Source: Streptomyces sp. NBC_01431 (GTDB lineage Bacteria; Actinomycetota; Actinomycetes; Streptomycetales; Streptomycetaceae). Taken from it: DNA of 64,000 nucleotides. Below are positions 48,273 through 57,658 of this stretch, in pieces. Location of the stretch: the NCBI RefSeq assembly GCF_036231355.1, contig NZ_CP109496.1, forward strand, positions 2,790,001 to 2,854,000, in the 5' to 3' direction. The notes below the pieces were generated by a model. That model worked only from the letters and a program-made list of their open reading frames with translations. It did no database searches and was not told the origin of the DNA. The translations under genes and the position numbers were made by a program. Position 1 is the first letter of the stretch. The number at the start of each line of letters is the position of its first letter.

Positions 48273-48884
48273 ATGGCCAGTAATCCCGAGCGCAGAACCG
48301 CCCTCATCGACGCGGCCATCGAAGTGCTCGCACGCGAAGGGGCGCGCGGGCTGACGTTTCGTGCCGTGGACGCGGAGGCGGGCGTGCCCGCGGGCACCTC
48401 CTCCAACTACTTCACCAGCAGGGACGACCTGTTCACCCAGGCCGGGCGGCGCATCCACGTACGCATGACACCGGCTCCACAGGATGTCGCCGAGGCGATG
48501 CGCCCGGCGCCCTCGCGCGAGCTCATCACCTCGCTGATGCACTGGCTGGTGCGGCGGATGGCCGCCGAGCGCACCGGGTACCTGGCCCTCCTCGAACTGC
48601 GCCTGGAAGCCACCCGGCGGCCCGCGCTGCGGGCGGAGCTGACCCGGGCGATCCGCGCGGAGCTGGACGCCAACATCCAATTCCACGTCGACTCCGGGCT
48701 GCCCGGCGACCCCGACACCGTCCGGCTGCTCCACCTGGCGATCACCGGGCTGCTCGTGGAGACGTTCACGCTGCCGGGGGTCTTCGGCGACAACCTCGGA
48801 CAGGGCGGCCACGGACGGAAGCTGGCGGCACTGGAGCGTGACCGGCTCATCGATCTGATCGTGTCCCGCATCGTGCCGAGTTGA
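48273..48884 (+). CDS. TetR-family transcriptional regulator
   Basis: The 203-residue protein has an N-terminal TetR helix-turn-helix (LIDAAIEVLAREGARGLTFRAVDAEAGVPAGTSSNYFTSRDDLF) and an all-helical ligand domain. GAGGAGTTCGG precedes the ATG. It is divergent from the DHFR-like reductase gene, which it most likely represses. The ligand is unknown. Confidence 0.92.
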   Translation: MASNPERRTALIDAAIEVLAREGARGLTFRAVDAEAGVPAGTSSNYFTSRDDLFTQAGRRIHVRMTPAPQDVAEAMRPAPSRELITSLMHWLVRRMAAERTGYLALLELRLEATRRPALRAELTRAIRAELDANIQFHVDSGLPGDPDTVRLLHLAITGLLVETFTLPGVFGDNLGQGGHGRKLAALERDRLIDLIVSRIVPS

Positions 48885-48897
48885 CCGGGCGGACGCG

Positions 48898-49542
48898 TCA
48901 GACCCGCGGCTCGCGCCACATCGGGTACATCGGCGGGCCGTCCGGCAGGCGCAGCGGCTCGCCCAGCGGGGCGAATCCCAGGCGCTCGTACAGCCGCGGG
49001 CTGCGCTCGCTGCTCGCCTCCAGGTAGGCGGGGCGGCCCACCCGGTCGCACTCCTGAAGTACGGGGGCGATCAGCGCGGAGCCCAAGCCCTCGCCCTGCC
49101 GCTGGGGGGTCGCCGCGATCATCATGAGGTACGCGTGGGCCCGGCCGTGCGGATGGATCGCGGCGGTGAAGCGGGCGATCTGCTCGATCCGTTCGTTGTC
49201 CGGGTCGACGAAGGCCCGAAGCTGCGCCGGTCCCTCCTCGTCACTCTCCCCCGCATCGGCGGGGACATCGATCCACAGGGCGGCCGCCGAGCCGTCCTCG
49301 GTGATGTCCACATGGCCCTCCGCCAGGGCGAGTTCGAAGAACGCGGCCATCAGGAGATGGTGCACCTCGCGCCGCCGCGCCTCGTCGGGGAAGACCCAGC
49401 TGCTCACCGGGTCGTACTGGAAGCCCTCGTCCAGGATCCGCACCACCGCCGCCCGGTCGTCCGGGCCCGCCCGCCGTATTCGTACGCCCTTCTCCGCTTC
49501 CGCACCCTCGGCTCCGGTCCCGCCCATCTCGGCCCCACCCAT
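48898..49542 (-). CDS. GNAT family N-acetyltransferase
   Basis: The 214-residue protein has VRIRRAGPDDRAAVVRIL at the first strand, MMIAATPQRQGEGLGSALIAPVL as the acetyl-CoA loop, and YLEASSERSPRLYERLGFAPLGE at the end. This layout is common in Streptomyces GNAT proteins with a C-terminal PMYPMWR motif. GGGGAGCG precedes the ATG. It is convergent with the TetR gene. The substrate is unknown. Confidence 0.88.
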   Translation of the reverse strand: MGGAEMGGTGAEGAEAEKGVRIRRAGPDDRAAVVRILDEGFQYDPVSSWVFPDEARRREVHHLLMAAFFELALAEGHVDITEDGSAAALWIDVPADAGESDEEGPAQLRAFVDPDNERIEQIARFTAAIHPHGRAHAYLMMIAATPQRQGEGLGSALIAPVLQECDRVGRPAYLEASSERSPRLYERLGFAPLGEPLRLPDGPPMYPMWREPRV

Positions 49543-49614
49543 CGGCGTCGCTCCCCGCCGCCCGGTCGTCCGGGCGACAACTGACGGGAGCGATCCTAGA
49601 GTTGGCGGCCGGTG

Positions 49615-50646
49615 TCAGCGGCTGCGGCGGGTCACGAACTCCGCCAAAGCGAGGAGTTCCCCCGCGGCGGTCAGATCGGGAACCGCGCGCGAGAGGTGCC
49701 CGACCGCTCGGGCCATCCGGTCGGCGGCGTGGATCTGGGCCCAGTCGCGGCCGCCCGCCCGGTCGACCGCTTCGGCGGCCCTGCGGACCGCGGTGGCACC
49801 CATCGGGCCCTGGTACAGCTCGGCGAGTTCGGCCGCCGCCGGGGTGGCCGAGCCGAGGGCCGCGACGACCGGCAGGGACTTCTTGTGTGCGGCGAGGTCG
49901 GCGCCGACGGGCTTGCCGGTGCGTCCGGGATCCCCCCAGATCCCGATCAGGTCATCGATGAGCTGGAAGGCCAGCCCGGCTTCGCGGCCGAACGCGTCCA
50001 TGGCGGCGACCTCCTCCTCGCCCGCCCCCGCGTACAGCGCGCCCAGCGCGCAGGCGCAGCCGAGTAGCGCTCCGGTCTTGGCCATCGCCATGCCGAGGCA
50101 CTCGTCCAGCGACACGTCCTGCGGGCCTCGCTGCTCGAAGGCGCAGTCAGCCTGCTGGCCCGCGCAGAGCTCGATGACACAGGCCGCGAGCCGGGCGGAG
50201 GCGGCGGGCGCCGCGGGGTGGCCGTCGTCGGCGAGCAGGCGCAGCGCGAGGGCGTGCAGCGCGTCCCCCACGATGATGGCGTCCGGCGTGCCGAAGACGG
50301 TCCAGGCGGTGGGGCGGTGCCGGCGTGTGGCGTCCTCGTCGATGACGTCGTCGTGCAGCAGCGTGAAGTTGTGGACGAGTTCGACGGCGGCCGCGGCGCG
50401 CACCGCGATGTCCGGCTCGCCGCCCAGCGCCCGGGATCCGGCGAGGACGAGGGCGGGGCGGATCGCCTTTCCCGCCTGCCCGCCGGCCGGGGTGCCGTCC
50501 GCGTGCTCCCAGCCGAAGTGGTACATCGCGACCCGACGCATGGAGGTCGGCAACGACTCCACGGCCGAACGCAGTTGAGGGTTGACGATGATGCGGGTCC
50601 GTTCGAGCAGCTCGACGGCCTCGCGGCCCTCAATGGCTTCCGGCAT
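49615..50646 (-). CDS. Polyprenyl diphosphate synthase, probable encapsulin-linked enzyme
   Basis: The 343-residue all-helical isoprenyl synthase has first Asp-rich motif LLHDDVIDEDATRRHRP, Lys/Arg-rich KAIRPALVLAG and second motif QLIDDLIGIWGDPGRTGKPVGADL. It condenses isopentenyl diphosphate with an allylic diphosphate; chain length cannot be read safely. It lies 77 bp after a family 2B encapsulin gene on the same strand. Family 2B shells are known near terpene and polyprenyl enzymes, so it may be cargo, though no long disordered targeting extension is seen. The ATG at 50646 is preferred. Confidence 0.9.
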   Translation of the reverse strand: MPEAIEGREAVELLERTRIIVNPQLRSAVESLPTSMRRVAMYHFGWEHADGTPAGGQAGKAIRPALVLAGSRALGGEPDIAVRAAAAVELVHNFTLLHDDVIDEDATRRHRPTAWTVFGTPDAIIVGDALHALALRLLADDGHPAAPAASARLAACVIELCAGQQADCAFEQRGPQDVSLDECLGMAMAKTGALLGCACALGALYAGAGEEEVAAMDAFGREAGLAFQLIDDLIGIWGDPGRTGKPVGADLAAHKKSLPVVAALGSATPAAAELAELYQGPMGATAVRRAAEAVDRAGGRDWAQIHAADRMARAVGHLSRAVPDLTAAGELLALAEFVTRRSR

Positions 50647-50723
50647 TGTCAACTAGGGGGACCTTTCTCGGAGTTGACGGTCGACGCCGGGCGCGCCGCG
50701 GCCGGTGCGCCCGGACCGGAAGC

Positions 50724-52121
50724 TCAGCGCCAGCGGCTGACCTCGACGTTCTCCAGCACTCCGAGCGCGTCGGGCACCAGGATCGCGGCCGAGTAGTACG
50801 CCGTGACCAGGTACGAGATGATCGCCTGCTCGTCGATGCCCATGAACCGGACCGACAGGCTCGGCTCGATCTCGTCCGGGATGCCGGACTGCTGGAGGCC
50901 GATGACGCCCTGCTCGGCCTCTCCGGTACGCATGCAGATGATCGAGGTCGTGCGGGCCTCGCTCACCGGGATCTTGTTGCACGGGAAGATCGGCACCCCG
51001 CGCCAGGCCGGCACGTGGTGACCGGCGACCTCCACCGACTCCGGGACCAGACCGCGCTTGTTGCACTCGCGCCCGAAGGCGGCGATGGCCCGCGGGTGGG
51101 CGAGGAACAGCTTGGAGCCGCGCCGGCGCGAGAGCAGCTCGTCCATGTCGTCGGGGCTGGGCACCCCGTCGTGCGGCTGGAGGCGCTGGCCGTAGTCACA
51201 GTTGGTCAGGAGGCCGAACTCGCGGTTGTTGACGAGCTCGTGTTCCTGGCGCTCGCGCAGCGCCTCGACGGTGAGCCGCAACTGGTGCTCGGTCTGGTTC
51301 ATCGGCTGGTTGTAGAGGTCGGCAACCCGGCTGTGGACCTTCAGGACGGTCTGCGCGACGGAGAGTTCGTACTCGCGTGGCGAGCCCTCGTAGTCGACGT
51401 AGGTGTGCGGGATGACGGCCTCGCCGACGTGGCCCGCGGAGAGGTCGATCGCCGCCTCGCCGTAGGTGTTGGTGCGCTGTTCCGGCAGGTGCGAGACCGA
51501 GGCGAGGTGCGTCTGGAGGGACTCGGCGCGCTCCGCGAGGTTGAGCACGTCGGCCCGGCTCAGCACGAGGACGGTGCACGCGGTCGTGGCCCGGACCGTC
51601 CACTCCCAGGTGGCGTCCCCGGAGACCAGCGCCTGATCGCCGAAGTACGCCCCGTCCGCGAGGAAGCCGAGCTCCGTCTCGTCGCCGTACGGGCCGGTGC
51701 CGATCTTCTCGACCCGGCCGTGGGCGAGCAGGAAGACCCGGTCGGCGATGTCGCCCGCGGTGGCGATGACCTCGCCCGCCGCGTACTGGCGCTGTTCGCA
51801 GCGGTTGGCCAGCTCGCCGAGCGCGCTCTCGTCGTCGTAGTCCCGCAGCGCGGGCAGCTCGCCCAGCTCCGCGGGGATGACGGCGACCCGCTCGCCGGTC
51901 TGTACGAACGTGATCCGCCCGTCCCCCACCGAGTAGCTCAGCCGTCGGTTGACCCGGTACGTGCCGCCCTGTACCTGGACCCATGGCAGCATCCGCAGCA
52001 GCCAACGAGAGGTGATCTCCTGCATCTGCGGGGCGGACTTGGTGGTGGTCGCCAAGTTCCGCGCGGCGGCTGTGCCGAGACTCTGCTGGGCGCGGTTCTC
52101 GGGACCTGCCTCGACCGACAT
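50724..52121 (-). CDS. eshA: Family 2B encapsulin shell protein with cyclic-nucleotide-binding domain (EshA-like)
   Basis: The 465-residue protein has an N-terminal arm, then a phage-capsid-like fold interrupted by a cNMP-binding domain at about residues 95-205 ([36 protein letters not shown]-like [12 protein letters not shown]). The capsid core resumes with [57 protein letters not shown] and [24 protein letters not shown]. This is the EshA architecture, known in Streptomyces for effects on sporulation and antibiotic production. AAGGAGTCAC precedes the ATG. Confidence 0.9.
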   Translation of the reverse strand: MSVEAGPENRAQQSLGTAAARNLATTTKSAPQMQEITSRWLLRMLPWVQVQGGTYRVNRRLSYSVGDGRITFVQTGERVAVIPAELGELPALRDYDDESALGELANRCEQRQYAAGEVIATAGDIADRVFLLAHGRVEKIGTGPYGDETELGFLADGAYFGDQALVSGDATWEWTVRATTACTVLVLSRADVLNLAERAESLQTHLASVSHLPEQRTNTYGEAAIDLSAGHVGEAVIPHTYVDYEGSPREYELSVAQTVLKVHSRVADLYNQPMNQTEHQLRLTVEALRERQEHELVNNREFGLLTNCDYGQRLQPHDGVPSPDDMDELLSRRRGSKLFLAHPRAIAAFGRECNKRGLVPESVEVAGHHVPAWRGVPIFPCNKIPVSEARTTSIICMRTGEAEQGVIGLQQSGIPDEIEPSLSVRFMGIDEQAIISYLVTAYYSAAILVPDALGVLENVEVSRWR

Positions 52122-52321
52122 GTGACTCCTTCTGAACTCTCACGATCAAGAAGCTGAACTGCGGGAAGAAACACTTCCAGCACGGAGAGTCGGCGCGCCA
52201 TTACTCAAATGAGTGGGATTAGAACACCAGAAGGGCGGGCAGGCGGCCCCATCCTGCTCGAACAGTCCGCTCGCGCCCGTTGCGTCCCCGCCCGGAAGTC
52301 ACCGGCCGGAAACCTCCACTT

Positions 52322-52344
52322 AATTTGCATACGAGATGCAAGTT
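52322..52344. promoter_or_regulatory. NsrR-type binding site at the nsrR promoter
   Basis: There is an 11-1-11 inverted repeat (left arm AATTTGCATAC, right arm AGATGCAAGTT), the known spacing of Streptomyces NsrR sites. It lies 15 bp upstream of the nsrR ATG, so it fits autorepression that is released by nitric oxide. Confidence 0.82.
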
Positions 52345-52359
52345 ATCTACGGTGACCGC

Positions 52360-52803
52360 ATGCGGCTGACGAGATACACCGATCTGGCGCTGCGGGTGCT
52401 GATGCGCCTCGCGGTCATCGAGGGCGCCGAGGGCCAGGACCCGCCCACCACGCGCGCGGTGGCGGACTCGATGCGCATCCCGTACACCCACACCGCGAAG
52501 GTCGTCGCCCGCCTCCAGCACCTCGGCCTCGTCGAGGCGCGGCGCGGCCGGGGCGGCGGGCTCGCACTGACCAAAGCGGGCCATCTCGCGTCCGTGGGCG
52601 GCCTGGTGCGCGAGCTCGAAGGGCCGGGCGACGTCGTGGACTGCGAGGGCGCCACACCCTGCCCACTGGCCGCGGCGTGCCGGTTGCGCCGGGCGCTGCA
52701 CCGGGCACAGGAGGCGTTCTACGCCTCCCTCGACGACCTCACGGTGGACGACCTCGTCGCCGCCCCGACCGGCCCACTGCTCGTCGGCCTCACTCCCCGC
52801 TGA
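52360..52803 (+). CDS. nsrR: Nitric-oxide-sensing Rrf2 repressor NsrR
   Basis: The 147-residue Rrf2-family protein has winged helix MRLTRYTDLALRVLMRLAV ... YTHTAKVVARLQHLGLVEARRGRGGG and three Cys in VDCEGATPCPLAAACRL that ligate a [4Fe-4S] cluster. Nitric oxide destroys DNA binding. The ATG at 52360 begins the conserved family sequence. It is next to hmp, its usual target, and both promoters carry matching 23-bp sites. Confidence 0.94.
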   Translation: MRLTRYTDLALRVLMRLAVIEGAEGQDPPTTRAVADSMRIPYTHTAKVVARLQHLGLVEARRGRGGGLALTKAGHLASVGGLVRELEGPGDVVDCEGATPCPLAAACRLRRALHRAQEAFYASLDDLTVDDLVAAPTGPLLVGLTPR

Positions 52804-52841
52804 CACCCTGTCAGCCGCGAGCGGGTCGTCTCATGCCGCTA

Positions 52842-52864
52842 AATGTGATTCTCAGATACCAATT
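52842..52864. promoter_or_regulatory. NsrR-type binding site at the hmp promoter
   Basis: The 11-1-11 repeat (left arm AATGTGATTCT, right arm AGATACCAATT) is related to the site before nsrR and lies 19 bp upstream of the hmp ATG. It is a weaker palindrome than the nsrR copy. Confidence 0.75.
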
Positions 52865-52883
52865 AAATCAGGGAGTTCCTTCG

Positions 52884-54074
52884 ATGCTGTCCGAGAAGTC
52901 GACCGCGACCGTACGCGCCACCCTGCCCGCCGTTGCCGCGGCCATCGCCACCATCACCGAGCGCTTCTACGAGCGGCTCTTCGCGGCCCACCCCGAGCTG
53001 CTGCGCGATCTGTTCAACCGCGGCAACCAGGCCGCCGGTCTCCAGAAGCAGGCGCTGGCCGGCTCCATAGCCGCCTTCGCGACGCACCTCCTGGACCGCC
53101 CGGACGACCGCCCGGACGTGATGCTCAACCGCATCGCGCACAAGCACGCCTCGCTGGGCGTCACCGCCGACCAGTACCGAGTCGTCCACCAGCACCTGTT
53201 CGCCGCGATCGCCGAGGTGCTCGGCGAGGCCGTGACACCGGAGGTCGCCGAGGCCTGGGACGAGGTGTACTGGCTGATGGCGAACGCCCTGACCGCCATC
53301 GAGGCCCGGCTGTACGAGGAGCAGGGCGTGCTGGCCGGGGACGTCTGGCGCGAGTGGGCCGTGGTGGGCCGCAACGAGGAGACCGCCGACTGCGCCACCT
53401 TCCGGCTGCGCCCCGCCGACGGCGCACCCGCCCCCGCCTTCAAGCCCGGCCAGTACGTCTCCGTCCAGGTCGAACTCGCCGACGGCGCCCGCCAGATACG
53501 CCAGTACAGCCTGAGCTCGGCGCCCGGCAGCGAGCTCCGCTCGATCACCGTCAAGCGCGTCCGGGGTGACATCGACGGCGAGGTTTCCGGCCACCTGCAC
53601 GCCCACGTCCGCGAGGGCGATGTGCTGCGCGTCTCGGCCCCGTACGGCGACCTCGTCCTGCACGCGGACGACGCCCCGCTGCTACTCGCTTCCGCCGGGA
53701 TCGGCTGCACCCCGATGCTGTCCATGCTGGAGCAGCTGGCGGCCACCGGGCACCGTGCGCCGGTGACCGTGGTGCACGCCGACCGATCCCCCGCCGAGCA
53801 CCCGCTGCGCGACGACCACGCGGCGCTCACCGCCAAACTCCCCGACGCCGCCGCCCACTTCTGGTACGAGGCGCCGGAGCCCGGTCACCCGGCCGACCGC
53901 ACGGGCCTGGTCGACCTGACGGCACTCACGGTCCCGTCCGGCACCCGCGCCTACCTGTGCGGCCCGCTCCCGTTCATGCGCGCGGTGCGCACCCAGCTGC
54001 TCGCCAAGGGCGTGGCGGCGGCCGACATCCACTACGAGGTGTTCGGCCCCGACCTGTGGCTCGCGCAGGACTGA
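52884..54074 (+). CDS. hmp: Flavohemoprotein nitric oxide dioxygenase
   Basis: The 396-residue protein has an N-terminal globin (proximal His in RIAHKHASLGVTADQY), a FAD domain (RQYSLSSAPGSELR) and an NAD domain (LLLASAGIGCTPMLSML, YLCGPLPFM). It oxidises nitric oxide to nitrate with O2 and NAD(P)H in the cytoplasm. GGGAG precedes the ATG. It is controlled by the neighbouring nsrR, with an NsrR-type site in the promoter. Confidence 0.96.
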   Translation: MLSEKSTATVRATLPAVAAAIATITERFYERLFAAHPELLRDLFNRGNQAAGLQKQALAGSIAAFATHLLDRPDDRPDVMLNRIAHKHASLGVTADQYRVVHQHLFAAIAEVLGEAVTPEVAEAWDEVYWLMANALTAIEARLYEEQGVLAGDVWREWAVVGRNEETADCATFRLRPADGAPAPAFKPGQYVSVQVELADGARQIRQYSLSSAPGSELRSITVKRVRGDIDGEVSGHLHAHVREGDVLRVSAPYGDLVLHADDAPLLLASAGIGCTPMLSMLEQLAATGHRAPVTVVHADRSPAEHPLRDDHAALTAKLPDAAAHFWYEAPEPGHPADRTGLVDLTALTVPSGTRAYLCGPLPFMRAVRTQLLAKGVAAADIHYEVFGPDLWLAQD

Positions 54075-54197
54075 CGCCTCCCCGGGGCGGGGACTGTCCG
54101 GATCGGCTCGCACGGCAAACCGAACAGATCTCCTCATAGCGGAAGTTGGGGTACAAGCGGTACGAGACATTCCGCACCGCTCCGAAAGGAGGCGGCC

Positions 54198-54788
54198 ATG
54201 GCCCCTCCCCTGTCCGCAGACCAGTTCCTCGCCGCCCTGCGCGCCGAGGGCCTCACCGTCGTCGAGGTCGGCCAGTGGCGCAGCCACAACCGGGCCGGCC
54301 ACGGCGGCTGGGGCCCGCTCAACGGCGTCGTCATCCACCACACCGCCACCAGCGGCGCCGACGCCACGGTCAGCATCTGCTACGACGGCTACGACTCCCT
54401 GCCGGGGCCGCTCTGCCACGGCGTGATCACCAAGGACGGCACGGTCCACCTGGTCGGCAACGGCCGCGCCAACCACGCGGGCGCGGGCGACGGCGACGTG
54501 CTGCGCGCGGTGATCGCCGAGAAACGGCTGCCTCCGCCACAGAAGAACGACATCGACGGAAACACCCACTTCTACGGTTTCGAGTGCGAAAACCTCGGAG
54601 ACGGGCACGACCCCTGGCCGCAGGCCCAGCTCGACGCCATCGAGAAGGCGGCCACCGCGGTCTGTCGCCACTACGGCTGGACCGAGCGCTCCGTCATCGG
54701 GCACAAGGAATGGCAGGTCGGCAAGGTCGACCCGCTCGGTTTCACCATGGACTGGCTGCGCGAACGCGTGCACGAGCGCCTGAAGTGA
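54198..54788 (+). CDS. N-acetylmuramoyl-L-alanine amidase (PGRP / amidase_2 fold)
   Basis: The 196-residue protein has zinc-ligand strands NGVVIHHTATSG and NHAG, FECENLGDG and VIGHKEWQVGKVDP, matching T7-lysozyme-like amidases that cut the MurNAc-L-Ala bond. There is no signal peptide, so export would need another route; similar short forms occur in phage lysis modules and as Streptomyces exported enzymes. AAAGGAGGCGG precedes the ATG. No phage genes are seen nearby. Confidence 0.9.
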   Translation: MAPPLSADQFLAALRAEGLTVVEVGQWRSHNRAGHGGWGPLNGVVIHHTATSGADATVSICYDGYDSLPGPLCHGVITKDGTVHLVGNGRANHAGAGDGDVLRAVIAEKRLPPPQKNDIDGNTHFYGFECENLGDGHDPWPQAQLDAIEKAATAVCRHYGWTERSVIGHKEWQVGKVDPLGFTMDWLRERVHERLK

Positions 54789-54798
54789 CAATGGAGCC

Positions 54799-55680
54799 AT
54801 GACCCACCGAGCCCTCGCCCCCCGCCTCCCCTCCCCCCTGGAGGAAGCGCGGGACGAGCGGTTCGAGCGGCACGGCGCACGCCTGCTGCTCAAGCGGGAC
54901 GACCTGATCCACCCGGACCTGGTCGGCAACAAGTGGCGCAAGCTGGTGCTGAACCTCGAAGCCGCCGACGGCCGCCCCGTGCTCACCTTCGGCGGCGCCT
55001 ACTCCAACCACCTCCGGGCGACCGCCGCCGCCGGGCGCCTGCTCGGTTTCCCCACCATCGGTGTCGTACGCGGCGACGAGCTCGCCGGACGCCCGCTCAA
55101 TCCCTCCCTCGCGCGGTGCGCGGCGGACGGCATGCGGCTCCACTTCGTGGACCGGTCGACCTACCGCCGAAAGTCCGCGCCGGACGTCCTCTCGGGACTG
55201 CTCGACCTGCTCGGCCGGGACGCGTACGTGGTACCCGAGGGCGGCAGCAACTCCCTTGCGGTGCGGGGCTGTACGGCGCTCGGCGAGGAACTGCGCGGGC
55301 TCGCGGACGTGGTCGCGGTGGCCTGCGGCACCGGCGGCACGCTGGCCGGCCTGGCCGCCGGCCTCGGACCGGGGCAGCGGGCGGTCGGCGTGCCGGTGCT
55401 GAAGGGGGGCTTCCTGGGGGAGGCGGTGGGGGAGCTCCAGCGGGCCGCGTTCGGCGAGACACGGGGCACGTGGACCCTGGACGACCGCTTCCACTTCGGG
55501 GGCTACGCCCGCGTCCCCGCCGAACTGGACGCCTTCGCGCGGGACTTCGAGGAGCGGCACGGGGTGGAGGTGGAGCGGGTCTACGTGGCGAAGCTGCTGT
55601 ACGCGCTGCTGGAACTGACGCGGGAGGGGGCCTTCGCTTCGGGGACGAGGGTGGCGGCGGTGGTGACGGGCAGGCCCTGA
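54799..55680 (+). CDS. PLP enzyme, ACC deaminase / D-cysteine desulfhydrase family
   Basis: The 293-residue fold-type II PLP enzyme has Lys in LVGNKWRKLVLNL, Ser/Asn phosphate contacts in FGGAYSNHLRATAAAG, and GTGGTLAGLAAGL as the phosphate-binding loop. It degrades D-cysteine or 1-aminocyclopropane-1-carboxylate in characterised homologues. It lies 10 bp after the amidase gene on the same strand, so it may be co-transcribed although functions seem unrelated. Confidence 0.88.
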   Translation: MTHRALAPRLPSPLEEARDERFERHGARLLLKRDDLIHPDLVGNKWRKLVLNLEAADGRPVLTFGGAYSNHLRATAAAGRLLGFPTIGVVRGDELAGRPLNPSLARCAADGMRLHFVDRSTYRRKSAPDVLSGLLDLLGRDAYVVPEGGSNSLAVRGCTALGEELRGLADVVAVACGTGGTLAGLAAGLGPGQRAVGVPVLKGGFLGEAVGELQRAAFGETRGTWTLDDRFHFGGYARVPAELDAFARDFEERHGVEVERVYVAKLLYALLELTREGAFASGTRVAAVVTGRP

Positions 55681-55735
55681 AACACCGCTCGACACGATCA
55701 AGCCCCTCCGGCGCCCTGAGGAGCGAAGCCGCGGG

Positions 55736-57337
55736 CTACGCCTCGCCCTCGCGGTACGCCGCCGCCTCCTCCAGGTCCAGCCTGCGCAGCAGCGTCCGCA
55801 GCAGTTCGTCATCGATGCGGCGGGCGTCGCGCAGCTCCACGAAGACCTGGCGCTCCGCCTCGATCATGGCGCGGGACAGCCGCCGGTAGGTGTCGTCCGC
55901 CGACTCCCCCGTCGCCTCGTTCACCGCCCCCAGTCGCTCCCACACCGCGTTCCTGCGCCGCTCCAGAACCGTCCGCAGCCGGTCGGCGAGGGGCGGCGGC
56001 AAGGCGTTGCGCTCATCGGCGAGGAGTTCGTCCAGCCGGTCCTCGGCGGCACGGGAGGCCTCGCTCTGGGCCTGTGCCTCGGCCAGCGTCTCGGCCTGCG
56101 TGTCCCGCCCGGGGAGCTTGAGCAGCCGGATCAGCGGGGGCAACGTGAGCCCCAGCACCACCAGGGTGGCGATGACCGTCGTGAACGTCAGGAAGAGGAC
56201 GAGGTTGCGGGCCGGAAAGGCGGCGCCGTTCGCCGTCGTCAGCGGGATCGAGAAGGCGATCGCGAGCGAGACCACCCCGCGCATCCCGGCCCAGCCCACG
56301 ATCACCGGCGCCGTCCAGTCGGTGTCCGGCTCGCGCCGCCTGATCTTCGCGGACAGGGCACGCGGCAGGAACGTGGCCGGGAAGACCCAGACGAAGCGCG
56401 CGGCCACCACGAGGGCGAAGACGCCCGCCGCGCACCACGCCGCCTGGGCCATCCCGTACGCCCCAAGTCCCCTGAGGACCACCGGCATTTGCAGTCCGAT
56501 GAGGGCGAAAACCGCCGATTCCAGGACGAAGGTGACCATTTTCCAGACCGCTGCCTCCTGGAGCCGGGTCGCGAAGTCGACCTGCCAGGAGTGGTGTCCG
56601 AGGTAGAGCGCGACGACCACGACCGCGAGCACCCCGGATGCCCCGACCTGTTCCGCCGCGGCGTACGCGACGAACGGGATGAGCAGCGACAACGTGTTCT
56701 GGAGCAGCGCCTCGCGCAGGTGCCGGCGCAGCCAGTGGATCGGCAGCATCAGCACGAGCCCCACCCCGACGCCGCCGATCGACGCGAGCGCGAACTCCCT
56801 GATCCCGTCCGCCCAGGTGGCCCCGGCGCCGACGGCCGCCGCGAGGGCCACCTTGTACGCGGTGATCGCGGTCGCGTCGTTCACCAGGGACTCGCCCTGG
56901 AGGATCGTCGTGATCCGGCCGGGCAGCCGCAGCCGTCGTGCGATGGCGGTCGCCGCGACCGCGTCCGGCGGCGCGATCACCGCCCCGAGCACGAGCGCCG
57001 CGGTCGCCGGAAGATCGGGCACCAGCAGATACGCGAGATAGCCGACCGCCAAGGTCGCGAACAGCGTGTAACCGACGGAGAGCAGCGCCACCTGCCGCAG
57101 GTTCGCGCGCAGATCGAGGTACGAGCTGTCCAGCGCGGCCGTGTGCAACAGCGGGGGCAGCAGGAGCGGCAGCACGATGTGCGGGTCGAGGGTGTAGGCC
57201 GGGACGCCGGGCAGGTACGAGCAGATCAGCCCGACCGCGACCAGGAGCAGGGGCGCCGGTACGGGGGTGCGGCGGGCCGCCCCCGCCACCGCCGTGCTCG
57301 CCGCGATCAGCGCCACCAGCGGCAATGCGTCCATCAC
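55736..57337 (-). CDS. CPA1-type sodium/proton antiporter
   Basis: The up to 533-residue membrane protein has about 12 helices, and GESLVNDATAITAYK carries the conserved Asn-Asp pair of the ion site. GWAGMRGVVSLAIAFSIP is the second signature. A hydrophilic tail of about 130 residues (rich in Glu, Arg and Ala) follows and is likely regulatory. GTG at 57337 and ATG at 57334 are adjacent; either may be used. It exports Na+ or K+ in exchange for H+. Confidence 0.92.
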   Translation of the reverse strand: MMDALPLVALIAASTAVAGAARRTPVPAPLLLVAVGLICSYLPGVPAYTLDPHIVLPLLLPPLLHTAALDSSYLDLRANLRQVALLSVGYTLFATLAVGYLAYLLVPDLPATAALVLGAVIAPPDAVAATAIARRLRLPGRITTILQGESLVNDATAITAYKVALAAAVGAGATWADGIREFALASIGGVGVGLVLMLPIHWLRRHLREALLQNTLSLLIPFVAYAAAEQVGASGVLAVVVVALYLGHHSWQVDFATRLQEAAVWKMVTFVLESAVFALIGLQMPVVLRGLGAYGMAQAAWCAAGVFALVVAARFVWVFPATFLPRALSAKIRRREPDTDWTAPVIVGWAGMRGVVSLAIAFSIPLTTANGAAFPARNLVLFLTFTTVIATLVVLGLTLPPLIRLLKLPGRDTQAETLAEAQAQSEASRAAEDRLDELLADERNALPPPLADRLRTVLERRRNAVWERLGAVNEATGESADDTYRRLSRAMIEAERQVFVELRDARRIDDELLRTLLRRLDLEEAAAYREGEA

Positions 57338-57390
57338 AACCGTCCGTCCCCGCTCACCCGCGCCACGCGCTCCGTCGTAACCTGGCCATC

Positions 57391-57651
57391 ATGAGCGAGT
57401 GCCCGCACGTTGCAGAACTGCCGCGCCCCGAGCCGGCCCCGCTGAGCGAGAGCTGTCCGGAATGCCTGAGGGAGGGCACGCACCCCGTCCAGCTGCGGCT
57501 GTGCCTGGTCTGCGGGCACGTGGGCTGCTGCGACTCCTCGCCCCGCCAGCACGCGACGGGGCACTTCAAGGAGACCGGGCACGCGGTGATGCGGACCTTC
57601 GAGCCCGGCGAGAGCTGGCGCTGGTGCTTCGTGGACGGCGTACTGGTGTGA
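57391..57651 (+). CDS. Small UBP-type zinc-finger protein
   Basis: The 86-residue protein has the Cys/His pattern of the ZnF-UBP fold: CPHVAEL, SCPECLREG, LRLCLVCGHVGCCDSS, RHATGH-like RQHATGHFKETGHAVMR and ESWRWCFVDGV. In eukaryotes this binds the ubiquitin tail; bacteria lack ubiquitin, so its role here is unknown. It precedes the prsH-sigH operon by about 250 bp, with a stress-type promoter just past its stop. Confidence 0.87.
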   Translation: MSECPHVAELPRPEPAPLSESCPECLREGTHPVQLRLCLVCGHVGCCDSSPRQHATGHFKETGHAVMRTFEPGESWRWCFVDGVLV

Positions 57652-57658
57652 TCGGGGA

